A stretch of 64,000 nt of DNA from Gigaspora margarita (taxonomy: Eukaryota > Glomeromycota > Glomeromycetes > Diversisporales > Gigasporaceae): NCBI GenBank assembly GCA_009809945.1, contig WTPW01000329.1, forward strand, positions 390,404 through 454,403, written 5' to 3'. Made by a program: the position numbers and the translations under genes. Of the stretch, positions 32,865 to 44,857 are shown in pieces. Position 1 is the first letter of the stretch, and each line of letters opens with the position of its first letter. The notes beneath the pieces were generated by a model. It was not told the DNA's origin, searched no databases, and saw nothing but the letters and a program-made list of their open reading frames with translations.

Positions 32865-34028
32865 GGTTTGGGTCTTATAGCTTACTTGTTAAGTTGCCAA
32901 ACCCTCACGGTAGTTAAGTCAAGGTCCACGGTTCAAGTCAGGCTAGAGGCGAAAAATACTCTATAACCTAAAAAAGGAGCCAAAAATCGAACACGGAGCA
33001 TCGTGGAAGTCCAAGTGAAGTACGGATCTAGTATAGGAATTCCCGGAAGGAGATCTAGCCATAGAGAGTTGGCGTTACGTGCGATGGTCGATATTGCAGA
33101 AGGTTTTGGGCAAATAGGTTGCGCGTATAAATCCACGATTAGCAGGGTAGCACCAACAACCCCTAGGTGGTCTAGGGGATCTTGATTGGGAGGGTAATAC
33201 TAGTGTCACAAAAAACTGGAGTAACGGGTAATGTGGTGAATATGGTAAAGATCTGTAGTAAAGGATTGGTCTAACTAGGTCTGGAACACCTCTGGCGCTA
33301 TACAAGATTGGAAGTTGCATTAGGTACTATGTCGTACATTACTAACTTCAGTAATGGGTGCCATGCTAGTGTGTTATAAGTCAAGGTTCCAGGCCTCCTT
33401 GCAGTACCAAGCTGGAAGTGAAAACGACTATCGGTAGTACACCCACACTAGATGGAAAGCTTATAGCGATCATGCTACAGACGATACCAACTATGGTAGC
33501 ACTAAAAAGGCAAGTGGTACACTGCAGAATAACAACTAGAATTTCGATAAATCAGACCGTGCCCGTTCGGGGAAGGTTGTGGCTTGAGATACAGATCGTG
33601 TTATGGCAGCACCCCAAAAGTTGGCTTGAGATACAAACATGATGGCGGCAGCACAACATGTACTCAAATTAGAGTGGTACTAAATTGAATATAAGGTCAT
33701 GTACACCAATTTGGGAGCAATAAAAGTGAAAAACCGCCAGAATGAACCAAACTAGGAGAAAAAGAAGGTTGCTGCAGGAAGTGGATAGGGGGACAAGGTA
33801 TTAATAATAATCTAGAAAATCTTGTATAAAAATAGGTAGGTTGTACACCAGCTTGGAAAGTAATTGATGGGGTAATGGCCGTTAGTTAGATTCTAAAAAT
33901 AGCAAAGGTACGACTAAATTGCTAGGGTGGGTGTCATTAAGTAATTAGTGTAGCACAACTTATAGACTGTAATATTCAAATGTACTAAGTTCTAAGAATC
34001 TTAATTAATAAAGACTTATAGCGTATAA

Positions 34029-34061
<33 letters not shown>
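32865..34061 (+). mobile_element. tRNA-headed retroposon (long SINE-like) with poly-A tail
   Basis: The 5' end has Pol III promoter-like boxes: A-box-like TAGCTTACTTGTT at 32878 and B-box-like GGTTCAAGTCA at 32930. The 3' end is an uninterrupted A run (34035-34066). AAAAATGGTTAATAG before the head and AAAAATGGGTAATAG after the tail form a 15-bp target duplication with one mismatch. The 1.2-kb body is clearly more GC-rich than anything nearby and contains internal repeats (GGCTTGAGATACA at 33580 and 33624). The frames inside show no known domain. Alternatively it is a retroposed non-coding RNA joined to a SINE head. Confidence 0.8.
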
Positions 34062-34069
<8 letters not shown>

Positions 34070-34076
34070 GTAATAG

Positions 34077-35693
34077 ACAAAATAAGTATATTTAAAAGAA
34101 TGCTAATAGGATAAGTTTTTTAAATTTTATATTTGAAATATACTAATAAAAATAGGGAAAGATAGGTCCTTTTTTTTTTTTAAGAGCATCAGTTTGAAAA
34201 ATTTTTTAAAAGCTTACATTTCAAAAAATAATAACTGATTCCAAACTTGCTACCTAATATTTGAAATATAGCTAATATATACCAAACCAAAACTGCTAAC
34301 CAAAAAATTTTTACTATAATCCTTAAATATAATCTCATATAGATTATTTGGGGTCATATTAGGCTTAATGAAATTACTAATAGTTAAAATAGTAAGAATA
34401 ATTTTTTAAAAAAGGATTTTAATCTCTATTTTGTATTTATATTGATAGCTAGATGAGTAATATTATATAAAAATTAATTTTTTTTGATATTAATTTCATT
34501 ATTTTCATTATCTTTACTCTCAAGTTTTTTTCTTATTCTTCTAACATATCTGATAATTTTTTTAAATAATTCTCAGAAGTTTTTTCTAGATTATTAGCAA
34601 AATCAATTACTTTATTATTTTTATCCTAATTTATAATAATTTCTTTTTAATTAGTAATATATTTTTTTGAGCATTTGTTTTTTTAGTATTTGTTTGTCTT
34701 TAGTATTAGTTTCAAATAAATATAGTTTTTTTTGTTTAGTTTTAAGAAATTTCAATTCTATTATAATATTTTGTATAGTTGGTAGGTTTGTATTGAAAGC
34801 AATAACTAGATATAATGTCTGCATATAGTTAAGTCATACCAAAAACTTTAGTATTAATAGTTAATTAGTAGTCTGCAGTTAAAGGGTACAAAATTTATAC
34901 AGTATAAAACATCTACTCTATAAATATCAGATATAGAGCACCAATTTTTAATATTTATATAATCAATTCTGATTGGCTAATTTTGATATAATTGATTATA
35001 ATTGGTTAATTAAATATATATATTTTCTTTTTTTTATATTAAATGCTAATTTTTTAAATCATTATAAATTTTAACTCTTAATAACTTCTTTAAAACAGAA
35101 AGTAATAAAAAATTTTTTGACAGAAATATAGTTTAGCAAAAAATCTATTGATTTGTCAAAAGGTTTTTGATTTAACTTGTTTTAAAAAAGTTATAATAAT
35201 TTAAAGTTTTTATTAATAAAAACTAGATGTGTTTGCTTTTCAGTACTATAGTAAAAAATTAGCAGACATGTGACTAATTACCTTATAAGTAAGTAAACCA
35301 CTATGTGCTTCAATTTTTAAGAAAAACTCTATAGTAAGAAAAATACTTATATCTTATAATTTATCAAACAGATTTCGATAATTTTACTACTATTAGAATT
35401 ACAAAATTTAGTTATACAACTTTCAATAAACAACAAAAAAGAGTTAGGGTGCTGATATTTATTACTTAATATCCATTTACTATAGAGGCTTACCCCTCCA
35501 CCCCAGGTAGGTCAGGTAATATAAAATTACTAAAAATGGAATAATCTGCAGAAAAAACCTCAAAATAAGCAAAAAATTACTAAATATAAAAAAAATCTGC
35601 ATAAAACCCCAAAAATAAGCAAACTAATACCTGACCTATTTATGTATATTTTGGGGTTCTAGCAAGCCCTTTCCTGCACTATAAAAAAATATA
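34077..35693. other. AT-rich DNA, no gene seen
   Basis: Very A/T-rich. The minus strand at 34500-34800 gives only Lys/Asn/Ile-rich broken frames, perhaps an old coding relic. 35520-35620 shares TCTGCA...AATAAGC words with 53150-53230. Confidence 0.4.
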
Positions 35694-35695
35694 TA

Positions 35696-37018
35696 CAGTA
35701 GTCTACCATATTATTGAAAACACTTTTTAAAAATTTATACAGAGCTAAATATTTAAAATATTATACTAAAAATTAAATTATAAATTCTTTAAATCTATAT
35801 TTTTTAAAAAATAAAAGTTAAAAGATTTATACTACAGGTTTTAAAATAATTAAGTTTAAGTAAAATATTAGATTTTTATATTTGACCAGTTTTATTGTTG
35901 TATAAAATTAATTAAAATAATAACTATATAGCAAAAATTAATTTTTATTAAGCTAATTGGATTTCAAAAATAAGTAAAAATTAATCAGCATAACAAATTA
36001 AATATAGTCTCAAATTTTTATAAAATTTTAAAAAATTTTAAGGTAGTTATTATTTTTAAATATAGTAATGCAATTATTAATTCAAAATTACATTAATTAC
36101 CAAATATAGTAATTTTGTTACAATATATAGTAATTAAATAAATATTTTTTAAAAGGAAAAATGTATGTCTCGCATCCAGCGATCTACATTGTATCTCAAT
36201 CTCGATTTTGATTGGTTAATTGTTAAGTTATAATTTTGGAGTTATTTTTTATTTTAACAATAACTCATATAATATTGACAAAAATTACTTTTAGATAGTG
36301 CGCCTATATGCAAAATTTCATGCTGAACAAGTTTACTTATATGCCAAACAAAGATTATTTTAATAGAATTTTAGGATATTTTCATTTTTTTATTTTTTTC
36401 TTTAGTTTTTTGATAATATCTTAAAAACTTACTAAGATAATCTTAAGTCCTCTAAGTAAACTTGTTCAGCATCAAATTTTATACAGGTGCAAAAAATTTT
36501 TATAATATCATTAATTTTTCTTAAGATATTTAGATTTTTTAATTTTGTTTACATTTTTTTGTCTTTGTTTACTTTCGATCATTATAAAAAATTTAATCAT
36601 CTGATTGGTACAATCAGAAATGCAAAAAATAAGAATACCAACCCCCCGCAGGATATAAATTGCTCCTTTTAAAAAATTAAAAAATTTTTAAGATATATGC
36701 AATTTGTTATTCTAAATAACTTTATTTAAAAAAATTGCTAGTTTATTAATAAAAACTTTTAGTTTATATATTACTATATTTAGTAATTCTAGTTGCTATA
36801 AAAACTATATTAAAATTTAGAAAATCTGTCAAATATAAAAATTTAAAATTTTACTTAAACTTAATTATTTTAAAAACTGTAGTATAAAATTTTTTAAATT
36901 TTTTTTATTTAAAAGATACAAATTTAAAGAATTTATAATTGAATTTTTAGCTTAATATCTTAGATATATAGCTTCGTATAAATTTTTAAAGTGTCCACAA
37001 TAATATAGTAGGCTATTA
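35696..37018. mobile_element. Inverted-repeat element family 'A-B-C', copy A
   Basis: Ends CAGTAGTCTACCATATTATTG and its mirror ...ATATAGTAGGCTATTA, flanked by TA. Long arms (at least 400 bp) match copies B (37559-43009) and C (53340-55692). The centre (36290-36480) is a different foldback whose arms contain TGAACAAGTTTACTTA. Tc1/mariner-like by its ends; no transposase. The frame at 36487-36672 is not protein-like. Confidence 0.75.
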
Positions 37019-38199
37019 TAAATTTCTGATTTGTTTATTATAAGAGTTATTATTTTTTTCTTTTAAAGATGATTTACTACTTAAATATTAAAAATTAAAT
37101 ATAATAAATTTTTTATATAAATAAAAATTAAAAATATACTTCTAATTAATTATATATATCCAAATGCAAAAAAACCTATATAACTCCAAAGTTTTTCAAT
37201 AGTGGCTGCATTTATACTAACTCCAAAAATTCTACATATTATAAAATCTAATTTATTAGTTGAAGTACCAATAAAATACCAATATAGATATATATCATTA
37301 TTAAATTGTTTCTTTCTATATTCCTAAATCAAAAAAATACATTTTTAATCTAAAATTATCAAACTCTTTAAGAATATATTTGGTACTTTTCTAGGCCACA
37401 CAAATAATAGTAATATCCAAGTCATTAATCAAATATAGTATAGTTAAATATTTGCATTTTGAGAATTAAATTTTCTTATATAATATTTTGAATATAGTAA
37501 ACAAGTAAGTTAAAAAAAGGTTGCTTCTACTTATACTATTAATGTTCTAATCAAAGTATAGTAGCCTACCATAATATTGTGGACACTTTTTAAAAATTTA
37601 TATAGAGCTAAATTTATAAGATATTAAGCTAAAAATAAAAATATATATTTATTAAATCTATATCTTTTAAATAAAAAAAAAATATTAAAAATTCTATGCA
37701 GTACTTTTTAAAATAATTAAAATTATTTAAATTTGTAAATATTATACAATCATGCAAATTATAATGTCAAAAAAATGATTAAAATAATATGTATATAGTA
37801 AAAGTTATTTTTTTATTAAGTTAACTAAATTTCAAAATTAAGCAAAAATTATTCAGCATAACAAATTATATATAAGGTGATACAAATAAAATTTAATGGT
37901 TTTCATATTCGGCCGGGTCAGAAAAATTCAAAATCCAAAATTTTTTTTTATGCCGCAGTAAGTAGATAACCAATCAAATAATGCTATATAAAGAACATCA
38001 TTTACATTGCTTTTAACAAGGGAGAGTGTATGCGTTTAACTAATTTAACTCTAATTGTTACTATTTCCGATTTACTCAAATAAAGGTCTCTTCGATATTA
38101 TACTAGCTTACTTCCTTTATGTTTCTTAAGTAAAATCAAAGTGAACTTCTCTATATGTATCTTTTATTAAAGTCAAATTCATTCGTTCATTTATATTTG

Positions 38200-38390
38200 A
38201 ATTTAATATATCACATGTTAACATGTTGCTTGGCGCATGTTAACGTATTGTTTAACATGTTACGTGCTATTCAATGATGGTACATGTACTATTAAGCCTA
38301 ACACGTTGACGTGCTATCTAGGACTTTCATAATCTTTATCTCTTAACACGTAGTTGTGCTAACACATAAATGTGTTATGAAAATTTTACA
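38200..38390. repeat. AACATGTTAACATG word cluster
   Basis: The palindromic words TTAACATG, ACATGTTA and AACACG recur in both orientations over about 180 bp. Confidence 0.65.
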
Positions 38391-39099
38391 AGTTTACACA
38401 GATTTTTGAGATCAAAATTTTAGGATAGAATTTAGTGTAGGTAACTCGGTAGCAAATTAGTGTAAGTTTTTTATTTTTATTTTTTTGCGGTAGATGTATT
38501 ATTGTAAATTAAAAATTTTTCTCATGTTTGCTAAAAAATTATTTTACTCAAGCTTATTCATCAAAAATATCAAAGTTCAGGTATTCTTAGACGAATTTTA
38601 AACCCTTTTATCTAAAGATTCTTTATTATTTTTTTTAATTTTTTAATTTTATCACATCACCAGCAATAACTTTATTAACTTCATTTTAACCAAAAAAAAA
38701 TCACTCTTTGCAACATTTTTGGAGTTCCTATTCACTATACTGTCAAGCGTACCCCCTCGGGACCTTAGTAAAAAAAAATATACTCTTAAAATGGGCATGC
38801 ATTTATAAAGAATTATAAGCATGCCATCTTGACATGTCTATGTATTATATAAAATTTTATATAAAATAAAATTCTAATAAAAAAATAGTATACGTAAAAT
38901 CTTTTTTTTTAAAAAAAACAAATCAAAAGTTACTAGAAAAATCAGAAAGTTCAATTCGCTTTCTGGCTGAAGTCATTTTATAGTTTTTAGTGATTTCACG
39001 CGCGTTGATGAATTTACTTCCATCTTTGAACATATTCTCATAGTACGAACCTTCAGTATTGAGTTGGATTTATTTAGTTCTAATAAAACACTTCATTTT

Positions 39100-39720
39100 T
39101 TTTCTCAAAAAGTTCACAGAGATAGGTGTTTCTCCAAATTTTTATCCCAACATTTTCTCATAAGGTTTAATATCTGATGCTATGTGTACCATTGGTTGAT
39201 CAAAACTTCTAATTTTAATGAAGCTATTGAAAGTTCTAAATCAACAATGTATGCCATTTAACAATATATTTCCACTATGCAAATCCCAATGAATACGTAA
39301 AATCATAAGAATTAATTACCTGAAGATCTAATGCAATACATTGCAGTAGACTTAATTTATCTTTCTAATCCATTTTCGAAATAGTATGTAAATTTTGGCG
39401 CAAACTACCATATTGTGCACAAGAGTTAGATATACCAAAATATTTTAAAAATATTGGATTGTTAATAACAATAGGCTTTTAACTATTTATTAAAAGAAAT
39501 ACATATTAAAGGTACTAAAATCACAAGTGATATATAAAAATATTTAATGAAGATTACCTCTTTTATAAATTCTCCATGATAATTAATTGATTCATGAAGT
39601 AATTTAAGTGCAACAGTTCGCGGTTTAAAGTTTACTTTTTTCAAGCCACTCTGCTGCGTATACAGTCGCAAATCTGCCTTTACCTATCTCTTCAATAATT
39701 TTAAAATCATAAGGAATTCA
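39100..39720 (-). pseudogene. Protein kinase (tyrosine-kinase-like type) fragment
   Basis: Minus strand, entering at 39712: KIIEEIGKGRFATVYAAEW is a Gly-rich nucleotide-binding loop with the first lobe start. After a frameshift, PRTVALKLLHES (39483-39671 frame) contains the ATP-binding Lys. A candidate intron begins with GTAATC near 39560. Further on, RIHWDLHSGNILLNG near 39252-39296 is the catalytic loop (HxDLHxxN; the usual Arg is Trp) and ASDIKPYEKM (about 39170-39190) resembles the segment after the activation loop. Several frameshifts and stops. Kinases of this style are greatly expanded in arbuscular mycorrhizal fungi, which informs the organism guess. Likely host DNA captured by the surrounding element. 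Confidence 0.75.
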
Positions 39721-40333
39721 CGATAACTGATATTTATCGTACAAGTCTTATGTAACAACCTGTGCTTTTTTAAAAGTTTATTTGCATAGTATATATGAAA
39801 ATATATACCCGTGAAAATGAACTATTTTCATAAAAAGCATAACTGAATTTAGTTTTACTTTCGTTAACTGATGACTGATGTTTTAGTCAGATGGTTTAAA
39901 ATTCTCACACGTAGTGGTATTCTCACAGTGGGTAGTGCTTGAATAAAACTTGATTTTCGAGTTGATTCTGTAATACTGTACTAAAAATAGATTGATAAGC
40001 TCATCAACAAAGTGATGAAGCATTCATTATTGTGAGATCAGATAACTTTATTGCAGATCCACGTATAATTTTGTTTGTTTTATATTTTGGGTTAGTCAGT
40101 TGTTTTTTGCATGAAGGACTGGTTAGATAGTGGTTAGATACAGGTTTTTGGGCGTTAATATTATGATAGGCCTAGGAAGTTTCTGGCATGTGAATATTTG
40201 GGGGTAAATAGGAAGATGTTATAAGGGACAACTGCCCAGTAGGACATGAAGAAGGGTTATCTTTCGTTTTGCTATCACTCACCTTGAAGAAGCTGGCTCT
40301 ATTGTCCCACCCATGCGCCCTAGTAGTTAAAAT

Positions 40334-40458
40334 AAGGCTCCACAGCTGAGTAGTAGTGCAAGGACCTTTGATTGTGGGTGTTAAGGCTCCGCGGTTGAAT
40401 AACAGTGCAAGGACCTTCAATAGTCAGTATTCAGACTCTGCGGCAGTGCAATGACCTT
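40334..40458. repeat. Tandem repeat, unit about 50 bp
   Basis: Units start AAGGCTCC(A/G)C(A/G)G at 40334 and 40383 and end GTGCAAGGACCTT. A shorter third unit ends at 40458. Confidence 0.75.
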
Positions 40459-41057
40459 AGGAATTTTAGCAATATACCGTAGAAGTTTACTTTTTTCAAT
40501 AGCTCGATCCTCGCTTTTAGCTATATCAATACTCAATTATGCTATTGTGGTTTGTTTTCCTTTGGTTTAAATAGTGGTTGGTTCAGTGATATCGAGGTTA
40601 TTGTTCAGCTTGTTAGACATGAATGTATGATGTTATAATCACGAGTATGAGGGTTACCTTGGATTGTGAGCTTTAGTATTGTATTTACGAATGTAAATAT
40701 ACCTTAAGGGTTAAAGATAGTGAGCCTTTCCCATATATTTTTTCATCGTAAAACAATAAAGTCTTCTGATCAAGCAATAATAATTCGATTGTCCAAAATC
40801 AAAACTTAAAAATCAAGTTTTACTTTATTTTGCTAAGCACTAGCCTAATTTGGCTATTATAAAAAATTTTTACATATATAAAAAAAACCTCTGGGCGGCC
40901 GAGTCTAAAAATTTTTCAAATGTTATATAAACCAGTAAATTTTATTTGTATCACCTAATTACAAATTTTTATAAATTTTAAAAAATATTAAGTTAGTTAT
41001 TACTTTTAAATATTAGAATCAAATTATTAAATTAAAATTAACAAATTACTAAATATA

Positions 41058-41343
41058 GGGGTCATCTAAAGCCAGGTGCATTCACGTGATTGGAAGCCAA
41101 TCAAATTGTAATATTTGATCTTTACTAATTAGCCCAACGAGACAAAAACCAAGAAAAAAAGTGAAAAATGCTGAAAATAAAAGAAATGGGTATCTAAACA
41201 TGTCTAGAAGCATTAATAAAAAATGTTAGAAAGACAATTTTACTTATAAACTAGCCCTAACCCTAACCCCTAACTGACCCTTACTCTAATTTTAATTATT
41301 AAAAAATCAAAAAATATAAATGCACCTGGCTTTAGCCATTCTC
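41058..41343. mobile_element. hAT-like MITE in left arm of copy B
   Basis: Ends GGGGTCATCTAAAGCCAGGT and the mirror of GAGAATGGCTAAAGCCAGG, flanked by TAAATATA (41050-41057 and 41344-41351). Copy C has the empty site (TAAATATGG near 53745). It contains a CCCTAACCCTAACCCCTAA tract. Confidence 0.82.
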
Positions 41344-41422
41344 TAAATATAGTAATTTTATTACTATATATAGAAATTTAGTAAAAAAATTTTTAAAAAT
41401 TATAAAACTTTCAGAATATATA

Positions 41423-42399
41423 AGGTAAAATGGGGTATTGTAACGAAGTTAACTTTGATTGATGATATCATGTGACTTATCTAACAGAATTGAATAATTT
41501 TGATATCAACTAGATCATCTCACAAAGACAAATCTAATGGTATAAAAATCATTAAATTCTAATCACTGGACCAAAAGATATTATCATTCAAAGGTAAAGA
41601 AACTAAAATAAAGATTTTAAAGGGAGTGTGGTATTGTGACAAATTTGTACTATCTTGTGATACAACAACTAGAATTGGATGATTTTAATACCATTCGATT
41701 TGTCTCAATAAGATAAATCGAATCGTTGTTAGATCATTGAATTCCGATCACTGGATCACAAGATAATGATGATTATGTACGACACACTACAATACAAAAA
41801 TAATTTTGAGGGTATTATAACGAAACGCAAAGTTAGCTATAAGGTAAGTGCCTTTTGGTACCATGCAAATCGCTATTTATGCTCTAAGTAAAGTTGTTCA
41901 GGCTATCAAATTTCAAATTACATGTGATCTAAAAGTTTCATAAAATTTAAACAACTTTTTATTAATTGACTTTTATAAAATACGTTCTTACAAAAAAAAT
42001 CTAAAATTTTTCGTAGAAGCGTATTTTGTAAAAATCGTTAATAAAAAGTTGTTTAAATTTTATAAAACTTTTAGAGCACACGTAATTTGATAGCCCGAAC
42101 AACTTTACTTAGAGCATAAATAGCTATTTGCATAGTACCAAAAGGTACTTACCTTATAGCTAACTTTTGCGTTTTGTCATAATACCCTCAAAATTATTTT
42201 TCTATTGTAGTGTCATACATACATAATTATCATTATTTTGTGATCCAGTAATCAGAATTCAATGATCTAACCACTATTCAATTTATCTCATCGAGACAAA
42301 TCGAATAGTATAAAAATTATCCATTTCTGATCATTGTATCACAAGATAATATAAATTCATTACAAATGCTCTCCTTCATTACAATACCCCCTTTTACTT
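41423..42399. mobile_element. Foldback element in copy B, TA duplication
   Basis: Ends AGGTAAAATGGGGTATTG and mirror ...CAATACCCCCTTTTACTT, flanked by TA. Copy C near 54061 shows the empty site (GAATATATACAATTTG). Nested palindromes include three copies of the CGATTTGTCTC...GAGACAAATCG module and a central palindrome (about 41860-42160) with CTTTTGGTACCATGCAAAT arms. Confidence 0.82.
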
Positions 42400-42485
42400 T
42401 ACAATTTGTTATGCTAAATAATTTTATTTAAAAAAAATAGCTAGTTTTCTTTATAAAAAATCAAGTTTATATATTACTATATTTA

Positions 42486-42767
42486 GAGATCTGTTAAAGC
42501 CAGGCACTATCATATGACTGATAGCCAATCACATTGTAAATTTTGATCGTCACGGATTAGCCCGACGAGACAAAAACAAAAAAAAAAGTAAAAAACACCA
42601 AAAATACAAGAAGTGAGTATCTAAACCTGTCCCAGAGCATTAATAAAAATATCAGAAAGGCAATTTTACCTAAACAATAATAATAACTCTAGTTTTCAAC
42701 TAACCCTTACCCTAATTTTAATTAAATAATAAAAAACATATAAAGGTACCTTGCTTTAACAGTTCAC
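42486..42767. mobile_element. hAT-like MITE in right arm of copy B
   Basis: Ends GAGATCTGTTAAAGCC and the mirror of GTGAACTGTTAAAGC. Flanks TATATTTA and TTTATTTA are an 8-bp duplication with one mismatch. Same target word, read on the other strand, as the MITE at 41058. Confidence 0.75.
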
Positions 42768-44020
42768 TTTATTTAGTAATTTGTGCTACTATAAAAATAT
42801 AAAAAATTAGCAAATCACAAAAATAAAAAAATCTAAAATTTACTAAAATTTGATTATTTTAAAAAGTATTGTATAGAATTTTATAAACTTATTTTTTATT
42901 AAAAGATATAGATTTAACAAATTTATATTTTTATTTTTAGCTTAATATCTTATAAATTTAGCTTTATATAAATGTTTTAAAAGTGTCCAAATATTATGGT
43001 AGGCCATTGTATTAGTTGAGTTGCTAAATTTGTATTAGAATAATTTGTTCAAAATTGAACAAGGTAATCTAAACTATTAATTACTTTATACAAATATGCT
43101 TTATTACATTGTAATACAATCAAATTTTACAAAAAAATGAAGAATTTTTATTAGATATTTAAAATATTGCTAAAAATTTAATAAAATAATAATTTTAAAA
43201 TTTCTTGTTTTAAAACTGGATTATTTTATGAAGATTGACTAGATCTATTATATAATAGCTCAAAATCAAATTGCTAATATCTAAATATTTATATGGGAAT
43301 TATAATTTGGTGCACTATGCACTGTGGTGCACCCCTGATCACAAGGGTATAATTAGTGATCATCAACTGATTAAATCAGTTGATTTTTTTTTTTTATACT
43401 TTTTGTCTTTTTGCTTTAACGCGTTATACTGTACTATAGTCACTACTTTGGGATATCTTAGGACGTATGTTTTCTTTGTGTCATGTTATTTGTGTTTTTT
43501 TCTTCCATGTGCAGGTCATTGTATGTTAACTGATATTTCCTTTTTTTTTAGATCATTTTTCCGTCATTGGCAATGTCGTTATTTTGTGTAGTAGAAATAC
43601 TTCATCGTTGGTGTTGTTGTTTGTACAATACGTTGGTGTTTTATTCACTCTATTGGTAATAAGTATTTGGTTTTTGTGGTGGGTATAAAAAGGCGATTGT
43701 GGTCGTTATGATTTTTGCTTATTTCAGTTTTGTAAATTGCAGGAAAGTACAAAACTTGTTTCGTGTTTTTCTTCTTTTCTTTGTTTGGGGTTGTTTCCAT
43801 TTTTTTTTTTGCTTTTACTAACATTTTTTTTTCTTTTCTGGTGCTATTACGCAATATCTTCATTGTTGGTGTGGCTGTAATCGAAATGGTGAATTAATTT
43901 CATTATAACTTCGTAACTGGTATATTCTCGTTGTGAAATTTTGTTGAGTCGTTAGGTTGGGGTTAGAGTTAGGGTAAGTAGAGTAGATTAGATGAGGTTG
44001 TATTGAATATTTAGGATAGG

Positions 44021-44114
44021 GAGCGAAGCGACTACAGGGTAAGCGAAGCGAGCCCTGTCTGTGTTGCTGAGCATAGCGAAGCAACACAAGCCGTACTGAG
44101 TATAGCGAAGTGGC
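44021..44114. repeat. AGCGAAGCG word cluster
   Basis: Four spaced copies of (T/G)AGCGAAGC(G/A/-) at about 44021, 44041, 44073 and 44102, a local GC-rich island in AT-rich DNA. CAGGGTAAGCGAAGCGAGCC also contains a small hairpin (CAGGG...CCCTG). Confidence 0.7.
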
Positions 44115-44432
44115 GTATAAGTATATTTACGCGTAGCTGATAAAATAGTTTAAACCACAATGTAGTGTTGTATAAGTAATATTTTATAATCGATAGAATT
44201 GTTAAAACCGTATTCTTAAATAAATAACATTCATGCGAGTATCGTAATAATTTAATAATTTTTGCATAAACTGATAATCTGAATATCGATTATTGGTTAT
44301 GTCTTGCTAGAACATTAATTACAAACATAGTGACTAATCGATTAATTGATCAGTTGACTAATCGCATTAGTTAAAAAAAAAGTAATACTTACATTCCATT
44401 ATACATCGATCACATCGATCACATTGATCATA

Positions 44433-44738
44433 TGGGGCCTTTGCAGTAGAAAGGGCCGATACTGGTTTATATACGATTTTGAAAAATCATATTGTTTTGT
44501 TCGGACTGATCCGGGTTACTCAAAAATTTTGTGATTTGATTGGTCATTTGTATCGGGCAATCCCGTGATCTATGAAACTCCAAAGAAAGTTTTTTTAAAT
44601 AACTCAATTTTTTATTATGCAAATCAATTTCCATTTATAATTGAAAAATGTAGCCCGTGTCGAAATTTATCCAGATACAACAAAAACTCGATTTTCATTT
44701 TTGGGCAGTATCGGCCCTTTCTATTGCAAAGGCCCCAT
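44433..44738. mobile_element. MITE with TGGGGCCTTTGCAGTAGAAA ends
   Basis: Left end GGGGCCTTTGCAGTAGAAAG and right end mirror ...CTTTCTATTGCAAAGGCCCC pair for about 30 bp, including GGGCCGATACTG. No coding capacity. Confidence 0.8.
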
Positions 44739-44857
44739 GTGATCAGGGTGCACCATGGTGCAGGTGCACCAAAAAATAAAACACTATTTATATTACTTAT
44801 AATAAATAAATAATAGTATATAAACATATAATAATTATATAATTTATAATATATATA

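Larger units (their letters stand above)
37876..40955. mobile_element. PIF/Harbinger-like element carrying a kinase pseudogene
   Basis: Ends GGTGATACAAATAAAATTTA and mirror ...AAATTTTATTTGTATCACC, flanked by TAA (37873-37875 and 40956-40958). The homologous empty site in copy C (53641-53665) reads straight through with a single TAA, which proves the boundaries. The 3.1-kb interior holds a decayed protein kinase and tandem repeats but no transposase that I can see, so it looks like a non-autonomous carrier of host DNA. Confidence 0.85.
37559..43009. mobile_element. Family 'A-B-C', copy B, host of four nested insertions
   Basis: Ends TAGTAGCCTACCATAATATT and mirror ...ATTATGGTAGGCCATTG, flanked by TA. 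Only about 0.8 kb is its own sequence. The rest is the TAA-flanked element 37876-40955, MITEs 41058-41343 and 42486-42767, and foldback 41423-42399. Copies A and C provide empty sites for these insertions. Confidence 0.82.
43310..44771. mobile_element. Inverted-repeat element with GGTGCACC ends
   Basis: Left end TGGTGCACTATGCACTGTGG, right end mirror ...ATGGTGCAGGTGCACCA, with GTGATCAGGG just inside. The interior is T-rich on the plus strand; the open frame at 43271-43591 is hydrophobic low complexity and is not called a gene. A smaller MITE (44433-44738) sits at its right edge. Confidence 0.65.

Noticed and set aside
32878-32940. A functional tRNA gene
   Set aside because: Box motifs are present but no cloverleaf could be drawn with a good acceptor stem, and the unit continues into a poly-A retroposon.
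33075-33642. Frames inside the retroposon
   Set aside because: Overlapping frames on both strands without domains; the unit is better explained as a non-coding retroposon.
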